Below are positions 34,009 to 43,059 of a stretch of DNA of 64,000 bases, piece after piece. Positions within the stretch are counted from its first letter, which is position 1; each line of letters begins with the position of its first letter. Location of the stretch: contig UCFC01000004.1 of NCBI GenBank assembly GCA_900471515.1, positions 186,001 to 250,000 on the forward strand. Direction: 5' to 3'. The DNA is from Hyphomicrobiales bacterium. GTDB taxonomy: Bacteria; Pseudomonadota; Alphaproteobacteria; Rhizobiales; Rhizobiaceae. Both the position numbers and the translations under genes were made by a program. The notes under the pieces were generated by a model, which was not told the origin of the DNA, made no database searches, and saw only the letters and a list, made by a program, of their open reading frames with translations.

Positions 34009-37000
34009 ATGCATCTGCTTCTCGCCCAGCAGGGAACGATCAGCGACGGGGACGAGGCGATCGACCTCGGCCAGTCGCCGGGCGATATCCTGTTCCTGTC
34101 GGCCGCCGATACCGAGCTTGCGGCGGTTGCCGCGGCGCATGGCGGCGCGGCGGGCTATTCCCTGCGGCTTGCGAGCCTGATGAGCCTGAAACATCCGATG
34201 TCGGTCGATACCTATGTGGAACGCACGGCGCGGCATGCGAAACTCATCATCGTGCGGGCGCTCGGCGGGGCGAGCTATTTTCACTATGCGCTGGAGGCAC
34301 TGCATGCGGCCGCCGCACGCAGCGGCGCGCTGATTGCGGTGCTGCCGGGCGACAGCAAGCCGGATGCGGGGCTGACGCCGTTTTCGAATGTGGCGCTGGA
34401 GGATCTGAACGCGCTCTGGGCCTATCTGATCGAGGGCGGGGATGCCAATGCGCGGGGCTTTCTCGCCTATGCGGCGGCGATGCTCTCCGGCGAGGAGAAG
34501 CCGGCGCCGGCCGCGCCGCTGATGAAGGCGGGGATCTGGTGGCCGGGGCGGGGGCTGGTTGGGGTTGAGGAGTGGAAGGAGTTTGCCGGTTCGGTCTTCG
34601 CCCCAGCGGGGAGAAGATGCCCGACAGGGCAGATGAGGGGGGCGAGCGACGCAAGGAGTGAGCAACAGGAACACGATGCAGACGTTTGTGGGGTGGCCCC
34701 CTCATCCGACCCTTCGGGCCACCGACCGGGGTCGAGCCGCGGGTCTCGACCCGTCCTTCGGACCCCCGACGGGGAGAAGGGACGGTCGTTGCCCACCGTT
34801 GCCATCGCCTTCTATCGCGCCCTCGTGCAGAGCGGCGAAACCCGCCCCGTCGAAGCCCTGATCGAAGCCTTGCAAGCACAAGGGCTGCGGCCGCTGCCGG
34901 TCTTTGCCTACAGCCTCAAGGACCCCGTCTCCAAAGGTATCCTCGAATCCATCTTCGACGAGCTCAAACCCGACGTCGTCATCAACACGACAGGCTTTGC
35001 CGTTTCCGCCCCCGGCGCCGATCGCGAGCCGACGGTGCTGGAGGCCAACGACGCCGTCGTGCTGCAGGCGATCTTTTCCGCCTCGTCGCGGGAGGCCTGG
35101 GCGGCCTCGTCGCAGGGGCTGTCGGCCCGCGATCTCGGCATGAATGTGGCACTGCCGGAGGTGGATGGCCGTGTCCTGTCGCGCGCCGTCTCCTTCAAGG
35201 CCGCCGCCCGCTACGATGCTGATGTCGAGGCCAATATCGTTTCCAGCGAGCCGGATGGTGGGCGCATGGCCTATGTCGCGGCCCTTGCCGCCAACTGGGC
35301 GCGGCTGCGGCAGCGGCCGGTTTCGGAGCGGCGCGTCGCGCTTGTCATGGCGAACTATCCGAACCGGGACGGACGGCTCGGCAACGGCGTCGGGCTCGAT
35401 ACGCCGGCCGGGACGATCGAGGTGATGCGGGCGATGGCGCAGGCGGGTTATCCGCTTGCCGATATTCCCGCCGATGGCGACGCGCTGATGCGGCACCTGA
35501 TGGCGGGGCCGACCAATTCCGGTTTCGACGGCAAGGTGGTGCGCGAGACGCTTTCCTTGAGTCGATACAAGGGCTTCCTTGCCTCTCTTCCCAATCAGAT
35601 TCAGGATGAGGTGACGGCGCGCTGGGGTGATCCGGAGGCCGATCCCTATCTGCGTGACGGTGCTTTCGCGCTGCCATTCGCGCGTTTCGGCGGGCTGCTT
35701 GTCGGCATCCAGCCGGCGCGCGGCTACAATATCGACCCGAAGGAAAGCTATCATTCGCCGGATCTCGTGCCGCCGCACGGCTATTTCGCCTTCTATGCCT
35801 TCCTGCGCGAAGAGTTCGGCGCCGATGCGATCATTCACATGGGCAAACACGGCAATCTCGAATGGCTGCCGGGCAAGGCGCTGGCGCTGTCGGAAGCCTG
35901 CTACCCGGAGGCGATCCTCGGGCCGCTGCCGCATCTCTATCCCTTCATCGTCAACGATCCCGGCGAGGGAACGCAGGCCAAGCGCCGCACGGCCGCCGTC
36001 ATCATCGACCATCTGACGCCGCCGCTGACGCGGGCCGAGAGCTACGGGCCGCTGAAGGATCTGGAGGCGCTGGTGGATGAATATTACGAGGCTTCGGGTG
36101 GCGATCCCAGGCGTATCAGGCTCCTGTCGCGGCAGATCCTCGAGCTTGTCGCCGATATCGGGCTCGACCGGGATGCGGGGATAACCAAGGGCGAGAGCGA
36201 AGGCGAGGCGCTGAAGAAGCTCGACGCCTATCTCTGCGATCTCAAGGAAATGCAGATCCGCGACGGGCTGCATGTGTTTGGCGTGTCGCCGCAGGGGCGG
36301 TTGCTGACGGATCTCACCGTGGCGCTGGCGCGGGTGCCGCGCGGGCTGGGCGAGGGCGGCGATGCGAGCCTGCAGCGGGCGATTGCGGGGGATGTGTTGC
36401 AAAACCCCTCCCCAACCCCTCCCTTGTGGGGAGGGGTTGGGGAGGGGGATTCCTTCGACCCACTCGATTGCGATATGGCCGCCGCCTGGGCCGGCCCGCG
36501 CCCGGCAATTCTCGCCGAGATCACCGACGCTCCCTGGCGCACCAACGGTGACACGGTCGAGCGCATCGAACTGCTCGCCGCCAAGCTCGTTTCCGGCGAA
36601 CTCGCCTGTCCAAGCCTCTGGTCGCGAACCGGAGCCGTGCTCGACCAAATCGAATCCCGCCTCAAGCCCTCCATCCTCGCCTGCGGCCCGGCTGAAATCG
36701 CCGGCCTGCTCCGCGGCCTCGACGGCCGTTTCGTCGCTCCCGGCCCATCCGGCGCGCCGACGCGCGGGCGGCCGGATGTGTTGCCGACGGGGCGGAATTT
36801 CTACTCGGTGGACAGCCGCGCGGTGCCGACGCCCGCCGCCTACGAACTCGGCAGGAAATCCGCCGAACTGCTGATCCGCCGTTACGTGCAGGATCACGGC
36901 GAATGGCCCGTCTCCTTCGGGCTGACGGCCTGGGGCACGTCGAACATGCGCACCGGCGGTGACGATATTGCTCAAGCCCTGGCGCTGATCGGCGTCAAGC

Positions 37001-37995
37001 CGGTCTGGGACATGGCCTCGCGGCGTGTCACCGGCTACGAGATCATTCCGCCGGCCATGCTGCGGCGGCCGCGGGTGGATGTGACATTGCGCATTTCCGG
37101 CTTCTTCCGTGATGCTTTTCCCGAGCAGATTGCGCTGTTCGACAAGGCGATCCGCGCGGTCGGCGCGCTGGAGGAGGATGCGGCCGACAACCCGATTGCC
37201 GGGCGCATGCGCGGCGAGGCGGCGCGGCTGACCGCTGCCGGGCTCGACGGGAAGGCGGCGGCCAGGCGGGCGGGCTACCGCGTCTTCGGCTCGAAGCCGG
37301 GGGCCTATGGCGCGGGCCTGCAGGCGCTGATCGACGAGAAGGGCTGGGAGCGGCGGGCCGATCTTGCCGAGGCCTATCTCGTCTGGGGCAGTTATGCCTA
37401 TGGCGCGGGCGAGGAGGGGCAGGCCGAGCGCGGCCTCTTCGAGGAGCGGCTGCGCTCCGTTCAGGCCGTGGTGCAGAACCAGGACAATCGCGAGCACGAC
37501 CTGCTCGACAGCGACGACTATTACCAGTTCGAGGGCGGCATGGCGGCGGCGGCGGAAGCGCTGGGCGGCACGCGGCCGGCGATCTACCACAACGACCATT
37601 CGCGGCCGGAAAAGCCCGTGATCCGCTCGCTGGAGGAGGAAATCGGGCGCGTGGTGCGCGGGCGCGTCGTCAATCCGAAATGGATCGAGGGCGTCATGCG
37701 CCACGGCTACAAGGGCGCTTTCGAGATATCGGCCACGGTCGATTATCTCTTTGCCTTCGCGGCGACGACGGGCGCTGTCGGCAACCACCATTTCGAGGCG
37801 GTCTACCGGGCCTTCGTCGCCGATCCCAGGGTGCGCGACTTCATGGAAGAGAAGAACCCGGCCGCCCTTTCCGAGATGAAGGAGCGGCTCATGGAGGCGA
37901 TCGAGCGCGGGCTGTGGACGCCGCGCAGCAACTCGGCGCAATTTGATCTTACAGACCTCAACGAAACCAGGAAAAGAGCAGGCAGCCAGCCATGA
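34009..37995 (+). CDS. cobN: cobaltochelatase large subunit CobN, with two in-frame repeat insertions
   Basis: A 1328-residue protein, about 50 longer than the 1275 usual for P. denitrificans CobN. CobN binds hydrogenobyrinic acid a,c-diamide and, with CobS and CobT, inserts Co2+ at the cost of ATP. The BchH/CobN domain fills most of the length (TVAIAFYRALVQSGETRPV, IHMGKHGNLEWLPGKALALS, the segment around WPVSFGLTAWGTSNMRTGGDD). Residues about 197-259 and 798-816 are translated from palindromic repeats (34599-34785 and 36405-36447), without breaking the frame. cobO overlaps the stop by ATGA. CobS/CobT are not in this window. Confidence 0.94.
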   Translation: MHLLLAQQGTISDGDEAIDLGQSPGDILFLSAADTELAAVAAAHGGAAGYSLRLASLMSLKHPMSVDTYVERTARHAKLIIVRALGGASYFHYALEALHAAAARSGALIAVLPGDSKPDAGLTPFSNVALEDLNALWAYLIEGGDANARGFLAYAAAMLSGEEKPAPAAPLMKAGIWWPGRGLVGVEEWKEFAGSVFAPAGRRCPTGQMRGASDARSEQQEHDADVCGVAPSSDPSGHRPGSSRGSRPVLRTPDGEKGRSLPTVAIAFYRALVQSGETRPVEALIEALQAQGLRPLPVFAYSLKDPVSKGILESIFDELKPDVVINTTGFAVSAPGADREPTVLEANDAVVLQAIFSASSREAWAASSQGLSARDLGMNVALPEVDGRVLSRAVSFKAAARYDADVEANIVSSEPDGGRMAYVAALAANWARLRQRPVSERRVALVMANYPNRDGRLGNGVGLDTPAGTIEVMRAMAQAGYPLADIPADGDALMRHLMAGPTNSGFDGKVVRETLSLSRYKGFLASLPNQIQDEVTARWGDPEADPYLRDGAFALPFARFGGLLVGIQPARGYNIDPKESYHSPDLVPPHGYFAFYAFLREEFGADAIIHMGKHGNLEWLPGKALALSEACYPEAILGPLPHLYPFIVNDPGEGTQAKRRTAAVIIDHLTPPLTRAESYGPLKDLEALVDEYYEASGGDPRRIRLLSRQILELVADIGLDRDAGITKGESEGEALKKLDAYLCDLKEMQIRDGLHVFGVSPQGRLLTDLTVALARVPRGLGEGGDASLQRAIAGDVLQNPSPTPPLWGGVGEGDSFDPLDCDMAAAWAGPRPAILAEITDAPWRTNGDTVERIELLAAKLVSGELACPSLWSRTGAVLDQIESRLKPSILACGPAEIAGLLRGLDGRFVAPGPSGAPTRGRPDVLPTGRNFYSVDSRAVPTPAAYELGRKSAELLIRRYVQDHGEWPVSFGLTAWGTSNMRTGGDDIAQALALIGVKPVWDMASRRVTGYEIIPPAMLRRPRVDVTLRISGFFRDAFPEQIALFDKAIRAVGALEEDAADNPIAGRMRGEAARLTAAGLDGKAAARRAGYRVFGSKPGAYGAGLQALIDEKGWERRADLAEAYLVWGSYAYGAGEEGQAERGLFEERLRSVQAVVQNQDNREHDLLDSDDYYQFEGGMAAAAEALGGTRPAIYHNDHSRPEKPVIRSLEEEIGRVVRGRVVNPKWIEGVMRHGYKGAFEISATVDYLFAFAATTGAVGNHHFEAVYRAFVADPRVRDFMEEKNPAALSEMKERLMEAIERGLWTPRSNSAQFDLTDLNETRKRAGSQP
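34599..34785. repeat. composite palindromic repeat inserted in cobN
   Basis: The left part GCGGGGAGAAGATGCCCGAC then AGGGCAGATGAGGGG and the right part CCCCCTCATCCGACCCTTCG then GGCCACC are inverted versions of one another; the right end repeats CGGGGAGAAGGG (34770-34781). Such CCCCTCATCCG..CTTCTCCCCG units are common intergenic repeats in rhizobia; here the unit is coding. Confidence 0.75.
36405..36447. repeat. perfect 19-bp palindrome inserted in cobN
   Basis: The C-rich arm 36405-36423 is exactly complementary to 36429-36447 around a 5-base TTGTG loop. It encodes the low-complexity peptide NPSPTPPLWGGVGEG within an otherwise conserved region of CobN. Confidence 0.85.
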
Positions 37996-38624
37996 GCGAA
38001 GAGCCGGTAGACTCCACCGAAAAGGACGACGCCCGTCACAACGAGAAGATGGCGAAGAAGAAGGCCGCGCGTGACAAGATCATGGCGACCAAGACGGACG
38101 AGAAGGGGCTCGTCATCGTCCATACCGGCAAGGGCAAGGGCAAGTCGTCTGCCGCCTTCGGCATGATCTTCCGCCACATCGCCCACGGCAAGCCATCGGC
38201 CGTCGTGCAGTTCATCAAGGGCGCGATGTGGACGGGCGAGCGCGACCTGATCGAGAAGCATTTCTCCGATGTCTGCCAGTTCTACACGATGGGCGAGGGC
38301 TTTACCTGGGAAACGCAGGACCGGGCGCGCGATGTGGCGGCGGCCGCCGCCGCCTGGGAAAAGGCCAAGGAACTGATCCGCGACGAGCGCAATTCCATGG
38401 TGCTGCTCGACGAGATCAATATCGCGCTGCGCTACGACTATCTCGATATCAACGAGGTGGTGGAATTCCTGAAGACCGAGAAGCCCTACATGACGCATGT
38501 CGTGCTGACGGGGCGCAACGCCAAGGACGAGCTGATCGAGATCGCCGATCTCGTGACCGAGATGGAGCTCGTCAAACATCCCTTCCGTTCCGGCATCAAG
38601 GGGCAGCCGGGCGTGGAGTTCTAG
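37992..38624 (+). CDS. cobO: cob(I)yrinic acid a,c-diamide adenosyltransferase
   Basis: A 210-residue enzyme of the CobO/BtuR (CobA of Salmonella) type that attaches the adenosyl group from ATP to the corrin cobalt. The P-loop is VIVHTGKGKGKSSAAFG, followed by QFIKGAMWTGE, the FTWETQDR segment and VLLDEINIALRYDYLD. A charged N-terminal extension of about 35 residues precedes the core. Overlaps cobN by 4 bases (ATGA), thus translationally coupled; ends in CTAG shared with the convergent XRE gene. Confidence 0.95.
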   Translation: MSEEPVDSTEKDDARHNEKMAKKKAARDKIMATKTDEKGLVIVHTGKGKGKSSAAFGMIFRHIAHGKPSAVVQFIKGAMWTGERDLIEKHFSDVCQFYTMGEGFTWETQDRARDVAAAAAAWEKAKELIRDERNSMVLLDEINIALRYDYLDINEVVEFLKTEKPYMTHVVLTGRNAKDELIEIADLVTEMELVKHPFRSGIKGQPGVEF

Positions 38625-39415
38625 TTCAGCGACAGGCTGCGCAGGACCGCCGCCGTTTCCTCATCGGCCGGGAAGAGCGTTTCGATGGCGAGTTCCGACA
38701 GGGTGATGTCGACAGGCGTGCCGAAGACGGTCGTGGTCGAGATGAAGGAGAGCAGGCCGGCTTTGGTCGAAAGCTGCAGGGGAACGGCGATGCCGGCAAA
38801 GTCGGCGTGCGGTTCGGCCGCGTCTTCGGGGGCGGGGTAGGAGAGCAGGTCTTTCAGCAGCTTTTCCAGAACGGGATCGCCCGAGACCGAAATCTGCTGG
38901 CGCAGCCGGTCGAGAAGGTGGGCGCGCCATTCGGCGAAGTTGGCGATATGCTGCGCCATGCCCCGCGGATGCAGGCTGAGGCGCAGCACGTTGACGGGTG
39001 GCTCCAGCAAGGCCGGATCGGCAACGGTTTCGAGCAGCGGCGCCAGGGCGGCGTTGGCGGCGATCAGCGTCCAGTGGCGGTCGATGGCGATGGCGGGGTA
39101 GGGCTCGTGTCCCTTCAGAATCCGGTCGATGGCGCGGCGCGCGGGAAGAAGGGCGGGATCGTCCAGCCTGCGCTCGGCAAAGACGGGGGCGTAACCGGCC
39201 GCCAGCAGCAGCGGATTGCGGTCACGCAGGGGAACGCCGAGGCGTTCGGCCAGATGCAGCAGCATTTCGCGGCTCGGGGTCGAACGCCCGCTCTCGATGA
39301 AGCTCAGGTGCCGTTGCGAAATATCGGCCTCCAGCGCGAGGTCCAGCTGGCTCATGCGGCGGCGCTGGCGCCATTCGCGCAGGTGGTCTCCGAGAGAGCG
39401 GGCGGTCGGGTTCAT
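38621..39415 (-). CDS. XRE-type regulator with MmyB-like ligand domain
   Basis: A 264-residue regulator. An N-terminal helix-turn-helix (LREWRQRRRMSQLDLALEAD, ISQRHLSFIESGRSTPSREM) is followed by an MmyB-like PAS-type ligand domain (about 95-255; YPAIAIDRHWTLIAANAA, HPRGMAQHIANFAEWRAHL). Such proteins are usually local repressors with a small hydrophobic ligand. Its ATG overlaps the stop of the NTF2-like gene by one base, suggesting one transcription unit and a functional link. Confidence 0.88.
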   Translation of the reverse strand: MNPTARSLGDHLREWRQRRRMSQLDLALEADISQRHLSFIESGRSTPSREMLLHLAERLGVPLRDRNPLLLAAGYAPVFAERRLDDPALLPARRAIDRILKGHEPYPAIAIDRHWTLIAANAALAPLLETVADPALLEPPVNVLRLSLHPRGMAQHIANFAEWRAHLLDRLRQQISVSGDPVLEKLLKDLLSYPAPEDAAEPHADFAGIAVPLQLSTKAGLLSFISTTTVFGTPVDITLSELAIETLFPADEETAAVLRSLSLN

Positions 39416-39780
39416 CAGGCGGCTTCCGGCAGCTGATCGATGAAGCCGCGGACGGATTTCAGCTTGCCGTCTTCGAGCTCGGCAAAATCCGTGCCCTTGA
39501 TCAGCGCTTCGCCATTCTCGGGGCCGAGACCCCAGGAGAAGCGCAGGTTGTTGCCGTAGCCGTCGGCCGTGCCGATCAGTTCGAAGCGGAAACCGGGGAA
39601 GCGGCTCTGGACGGCCTCGACCAGCGAATTGATCTGCTCATGGCCTTCGCCGCGCATCAGCGGGTCGGTATAGGTTGCGGCCTCCGTCCAGCTTTCGGCG
39701 ATCAGAGCGCGGCGGCGGGCGGCATCCGTTTCGTTCCAGATGGCGAGGTAGCGCTCGGCTTTGGTCTTTGCGTCGGTCAT
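39415..39780 (-). CDS. NTF2/SnoaL-like small protein
   Basis: A 121-residue alpha+beta barrel protein (KAERYLAIWNETDAARRRAL, ESWTEAATYTDPLMRGEGHE, FRFELIGTADGYGNNLRFSW), the pattern of SnoaL-like polyketide cyclase/nuclear transport factor 2 proteins of unknown substrate. AAAGGAGA at 9-12 bases supports ATG 39780. Overlaps the XRE regulator gene, which may control it. Confidence 0.82.
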   Translation of the reverse strand: MTDAKTKAERYLAIWNETDAARRRALIAESWTEAATYTDPLMRGEGHEQINSLVEAVQSRFPGFRFELIGTADGYGNNLRFSWGLGPENGEALIKGTDFAELEDGKLKSVRGFIDQLPEAA

Positions 39781-39969
39781 CTTGTCATCTCCTTTTGATC
39801 GCCTGTCACGTTCAGGCAGGGCGATCATCGGTCAAAGCGGTGCAGCCTATCAATTACGCCTGACGTAATGGAAGCAGGATCAAATTCAGGTCTCGGCTTG
39901 GTGATTTGACAGGCGGGCGGGGAGTTCGGAGATTTGCCGCGACCCCTTTTGCCCGGAGGAGACCTGCCC

Positions 39970-40623
39970 ATGAAAGCCCGTTCCCGCAAAGCCTTGGCCG
40001 CATTCGCCATAACTATTTTCGGCGCCTCCGCCGCCCATGCGACCATTATCGACGACTGGAATACGGTCAAGGCGCCGGCAGCGCCGCAGCTGAAGCCGGT
40101 TGATGTCGATACGTCCGATACGGCGCTGCTGCTCCTCGATTTCAACGGCGCGCAGGACCCGTCCAAGGGGCCGTGCAACACGAAGACCAAGCCGCGCTGC
40201 ATCGCCTCGCTGCCGAAGGTGGCAAAGCTGACGGATGAGGCGCGCAAGAGCGGCGTGCCTGTGATCTACAGCATCACCGGCAATGCTGCGAAGGCCGATA
40301 TTGCCGACGTGCTGGCGCCCGAGGCGGACGATCCGATCGTGCAGTCGGGCGCCAACAAGTTCATCAACACGGATCTCGAAAAGATCCTCTCCGACAGGCA
40401 CATCAAGACGGTGATCGTGACCGGCACGGCCTCGGAAGGTGCGGTGCTGAACACGGCGGCCTATGCGGCGCTGAAGGGCATGAATGTCATCCTGCCAGTC
40501 GATGGCATGTCGTCGACCGATCCTTACGCCGAGCAATATGTCGCCTGGCATTTCGCCAATGCGCCGGGTGTCTCGGCCAAGACGGTGCTTACCGATATCG
40601 ACGATATCAAGTTCGGGGATTAA
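39970..40623 (+). CDS. exported isochorismatase-fold protein without the catalytic Cys
   Basis: A 217-residue protein with signal peptide (1-24, cleavage at AAHAT). Asp57 (LLLDFNG) and Lys130 (GANKF) of the isochorismatase triad are present, but the nucleophile position in TGTASEGAVLNTAAYA is Ala158 instead of Cys, so standard amidase/isochorismatase chemistry is unlikely. Periplasmic location inferred from the signal. GGAGGA at 39956-39961 supports ATG 39970. Divergent from the NTF2-like/XRE pair and convergent with the TSUP gene (stops overlap in TTAA). Confidence 0.8.
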   Translation: MKARSRKALAAFAITIFGASAAHATIIDDWNTVKAPAAPQLKPVDVDTSDTALLLLDFNGAQDPSKGPCNTKTKPRCIASLPKVAKLTDEARKSGVPVIYSITGNAAKADIADVLAPEADDPIVQSGANKFINTDLEKILSDRHIKTVIVTGTASEGAVLNTAAYAALKGMNVILPVDGMSSTDPYAEQYVAWHFANAPGVSAKTVLTDIDDIKFGD

Positions 40624-41405
40624 CCGCCAAGCCAGACACGCAGCGGGTTTGCCGGGTCGGCCAGAAGCTTGATCGCGAAGGCGATGCAGACGACGACCAG
40701 CAGCGGCTTGATGAGCCTGGCGCCGATGCGCATGGCAAGCCGCGAGCCGAGCTGGGCGCCGAGAAACTGGCAGGCGCCCATCAGCAGGCCGATCTTCCAG
40801 AGTGTGGCGCCGAAGCTTGCGAAGACGACCAGCGCGCCGAAATTCGAGCCGAGATTGAGAAGCTTGGTGTGGGCGGTCGCCTTCAGCATGCCGAAGCCGG
40901 CGAGGGTGACGAAGGCCAGCATGAAGAAGGAGCCGGTGCCGGGGCCGAAGACGCCGTCGTAGAAGCCGATGACCGGAACCAGCGTCAGCCCGAAGAGGAA
41001 GGGCGTCATGCGGCGGTGCGTGTCGGAATCGTTGAGGTTCGGCTTGACGGCGAAGAAGATGGCGATGGCCACCAAAAGCACCGGCATGACGGCCTGCAGC
41101 ACCTGGCCGGGGACCAGCGTGGCGAGGGCGGCGCCCAGCGCGCCGCCCATGACGGCCATCAGCGCCATCGGCAACTGTTCGGAAAGCTTCACATGGCCCT
41201 TGCGGGCATAGGCGATGGTTGCCGAGGCCGCGCCGAAGAGGGACTGAACCTTGTTGGTGCCGAGCGTCTGCAGCGGCGGGATGCCTGATATCAGCATGGC
41301 GGGAACGGTGATGAGGCCGCCGCCGCCGGCGATGGAATCGACGAAACCGGCAAAGAAGGCGGCCGCGCAGAGCAGCAGAAGCAGGTGGATGGCAATGTCA
41401 GGCAC
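40620..41405 (-). CDS. TSUP (TauE/SafE) family membrane permease
   Basis: A 261-residue integral membrane protein with about eight hydrophobic helices. The two family repeats are visible: GFVDSIAGGGGLITVPAML at the N-terminus and GFYDGVFGPGTGSFFMLAF in the middle. TSUP proteins move sulfite, sulfoacetate or other small anions; the family also includes cobalt-linked members in some genomes, but nothing here fixes the substrate. It lies between two cob transcription units. Confidence 0.88.
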   Translation of the reverse strand: MPDIAIHLLLLLCAAAFFAGFVDSIAGGGGLITVPAMLISGIPPLQTLGTNKVQSLFGAASATIAYARKGHVKLSEQLPMALMAVMGGALGAALATLVPGQVLQAVMPVLLVAIAIFFAVKPNLNDSDTHRRMTPFLFGLTLVPVIGFYDGVFGPGTGSFFMLAFVTLAGFGMLKATAHTKLLNLGSNFGALVVFASFGATLWKIGLLMGACQFLGAQLGSRLAMRIGARLIKPLLVVVCIAFAIKLLADPANPLRVWLGG

Positions 41406-41519
41406 GAGGCACTTCCGGGGAGGGTATTCTTGGACGGGCTTTCGGGCGGCCTTGTTGCATTTCCGGCCTCAAGCTGCAATGGCTCGGCGCACGCAATGAG
41501 GCGCAATCGGCTGACGGGA

Positions 41520-41939
41520 ATGGGCGAAATCATCATCGACGCGGCAAGGCGGCATGTGCTCGGGCTCGGTTGCGAGCGCGGGACGCCCGATCGCGAGGTG
41601 ATGGCGCTTGCGACGGACGCGCTTGACAGGGCCGGGATCGACGGGGCGCAGCTTGCCGCCGTGGCCTCGATCGACAGCCGCAGCGAGGAGGCGGCGATCC
41701 TTGCCGTTGCCGCGCATTTTTCCGTGCCGGCCCTGTTCTTCGGCGCGGCGCGGCTGGAGGAAGAGACGCCGCGGCTCCAAAACCCGTCCAGGATCGTCTT
41801 TGCCCGTGTCGGCTGCCACGGCGTGGCGGAAGCGGCGGCGCTTGCGGCGCTCGGCGAGGAGGCGCAGCTGATCCTCGGCAAGATCAAATCTGCCCATGCG
41901 ACAGCGGCCGTCGCCCGGATCGGGTTGCACAAAGCCTGA
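41520..41939 (+). CDS. cobE: CobE (CbiG C-terminal-like) cobalamin biosynthesis protein
   Basis: About 139 residues from ATG 41520 (147 from ATG 41496). The family pattern VLGLGCERGTPDREVMALA, VASIDSRSEEAAIL, VGCHGVAEAAALAALG and IKSAHATAAVARIG identifies the CobE/CbiG_C domain. In the aerobic pathway CobE binds and helps hand on precorrin intermediates around the ring-contraction steps. The gene is divergent from the TSUP gene, and its frame is open into that promoter region, so the exact start is uncertain. No riboswitch is visible upstream. Confidence 0.87.
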   Translation: MGEIIIDAARRHVLGLGCERGTPDREVMALATDALDRAGIDGAQLAAVASIDSRSEEAAILAVAAHFSVPALFFGAARLEEETPRLQNPSRIVFARVGCHGVAEAAALAALGEEAQLILGKIKSAHATAAVARIGLHKA

Positions 41940-42062
41940 CGGGCGTTATGGTGGCGGCACTTCGCGGCGCCGTCCGGCTGCCGGCGATTCAATCTTGTTT
42001 CAACGCAAGGGCGGAGGCAAAGGCGCGACGCATTGCGCTGGAATTGCTTCTAGAGGATACAC

Positions 42063-43013
42063 ATGCACAAGGTCATTTACGACACGGATCCGGGCGTCGA
42101 CGATGCAATGGCGCTGCTTTTCCTGCACCGCCATCCCGAGATCGACCTGATCGGCATCACCACCGTCTTCGGCAATGCCTCGGTCGAGACGACGACGCGC
42201 AACGCGCTGTTCCTGAAACGGGAATGGGATATTCCGGCGCCGGTCGCCAAGGGCGCCAGCGTCACCATCGATCCCGCCCGCCGGGAGCGGCCCTGGCCGA
42301 CCATGGTGCATGGCGAGAACGGCCTCGGCGACATGCCGGTGCCGGAGACGATCGACCTGCCGGTCGATCCGCGCCCGGCGCATCGCTTCATCATCGAGAC
42401 CGTGCGCGCCAATCCGGGCGAGGTGACGCTGGTGGCCGTCGGCCGCATGACGAACCTCGCGCTGGCGCTGAAGGAAGACCCCGAGATTGCCAGCCTCGTG
42501 AAGGGCGTCGTCATCATGGGCGGTAACTTCTATGTGCCGGGCAATGTCTCGCCGGTGGCCGAAGCCAATATTCACGGCGATCCGGAAGCGGCCGATATCG
42601 TCATGACCGCGCCGTGGAAGGTGGTCGTCATCGGCCTCGATGTGACCGCGATCACGACGATGAGCCGCTCCTATCTGCGCGACATGGCGGCAAAGGGCGA
42701 CAAGGCGGTCAGGCAGCTCGACGAGCTTTCGCAATCCTATATCGATTTCTACAAGCATGCGGTCGAAGACGGCATGATGGTGCATGACAGCTGCGCTGCC
42801 GTCTATGTCGTGGCGCCGGACCTGTTTTCGACGATCACCGGTCCGGTGCGCGTCGTCTGCGGCGGCATTGCCGACGGGCAGACGGTCGTCAAGCCGGACG
42901 GCCGCCGCTTCCCGCCGGGCGACTGGGACGGCCTGCCGAGCCAGGTCGTGGCCACCGGCATCGAATCGGAAAAGGTGCTCGATCTGATCCGCGACACGCT
43001 TCTGCGCGCCTGA
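42063..43013 (+). CDS. inosine-uridine preferring nucleoside hydrolase family protein
   Basis: A 316-residue enzyme with the calcium-binding signature DTDPGVDDAMALLF at the N-terminus, TTVFGNA, VAVGRMTNLALAL, IMGGNFYVPGNVSPVAEANI and HDSCAAVYVVAPDLF; it should cleave the N-glycosidic bond of ribonucleosides. Located between cobE and cobA. A link to nucleotide-loop assembly is conceivable but not supported by anything seen; purine/pyrimidine salvage is the default. Followed by a strong hairpin. Confidence 0.92.
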   Translation: MHKVIYDTDPGVDDAMALLFLHRHPEIDLIGITTVFGNASVETTTRNALFLKREWDIPAPVAKGASVTIDPARRERPWPTMVHGENGLGDMPVPETIDLPVDPRPAHRFIIETVRANPGEVTLVAVGRMTNLALALKEDPEIASLVKGVVIMGGNFYVPGNVSPVAEANIHGDPEAADIVMTAPWKVVVIGLDVTAITTMSRSYLRDMAAKGDKAVRQLDELSQSYIDFYKHAVEDGMMVHDSCAAVYVVAPDLFSTITGPVRVVCGGIADGQTVVKPDGRRFPPGDWDGLPSQVVATGIESEKVLDLIRDTLLRA

Positions 43014-43021
43014 ACGGCCTT

Positions 43022-43059
43022 GACCGGCCGGCCGCGTTCCGCGCCGCCGGCCGGTCCTT
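43022..43059 (+). terminator. GC-rich hairpin after nucleoside hydrolase gene
   Basis: A perfect 11-bp stem (43022-43032 with 43046-43056) begins 9 bases after the stop; followed by CTT only, so the U tract is weak. Confidence 0.6.

Noticed and set aside
34702..37941. 1079-codon open frame antisense to cobN
   Set aside because: Arises from high-GC codon structure; composition is Arg/Gly/Asp/His-rich shadow sequence without domains, and cobN on the other strand is unmistakable.
41948..42062. Small open frame between cobE and the nucleoside hydrolase
   Set aside because: No ribosome-binding site, basic shadow-like composition, and it continues out of frame into the hydrolase gene.
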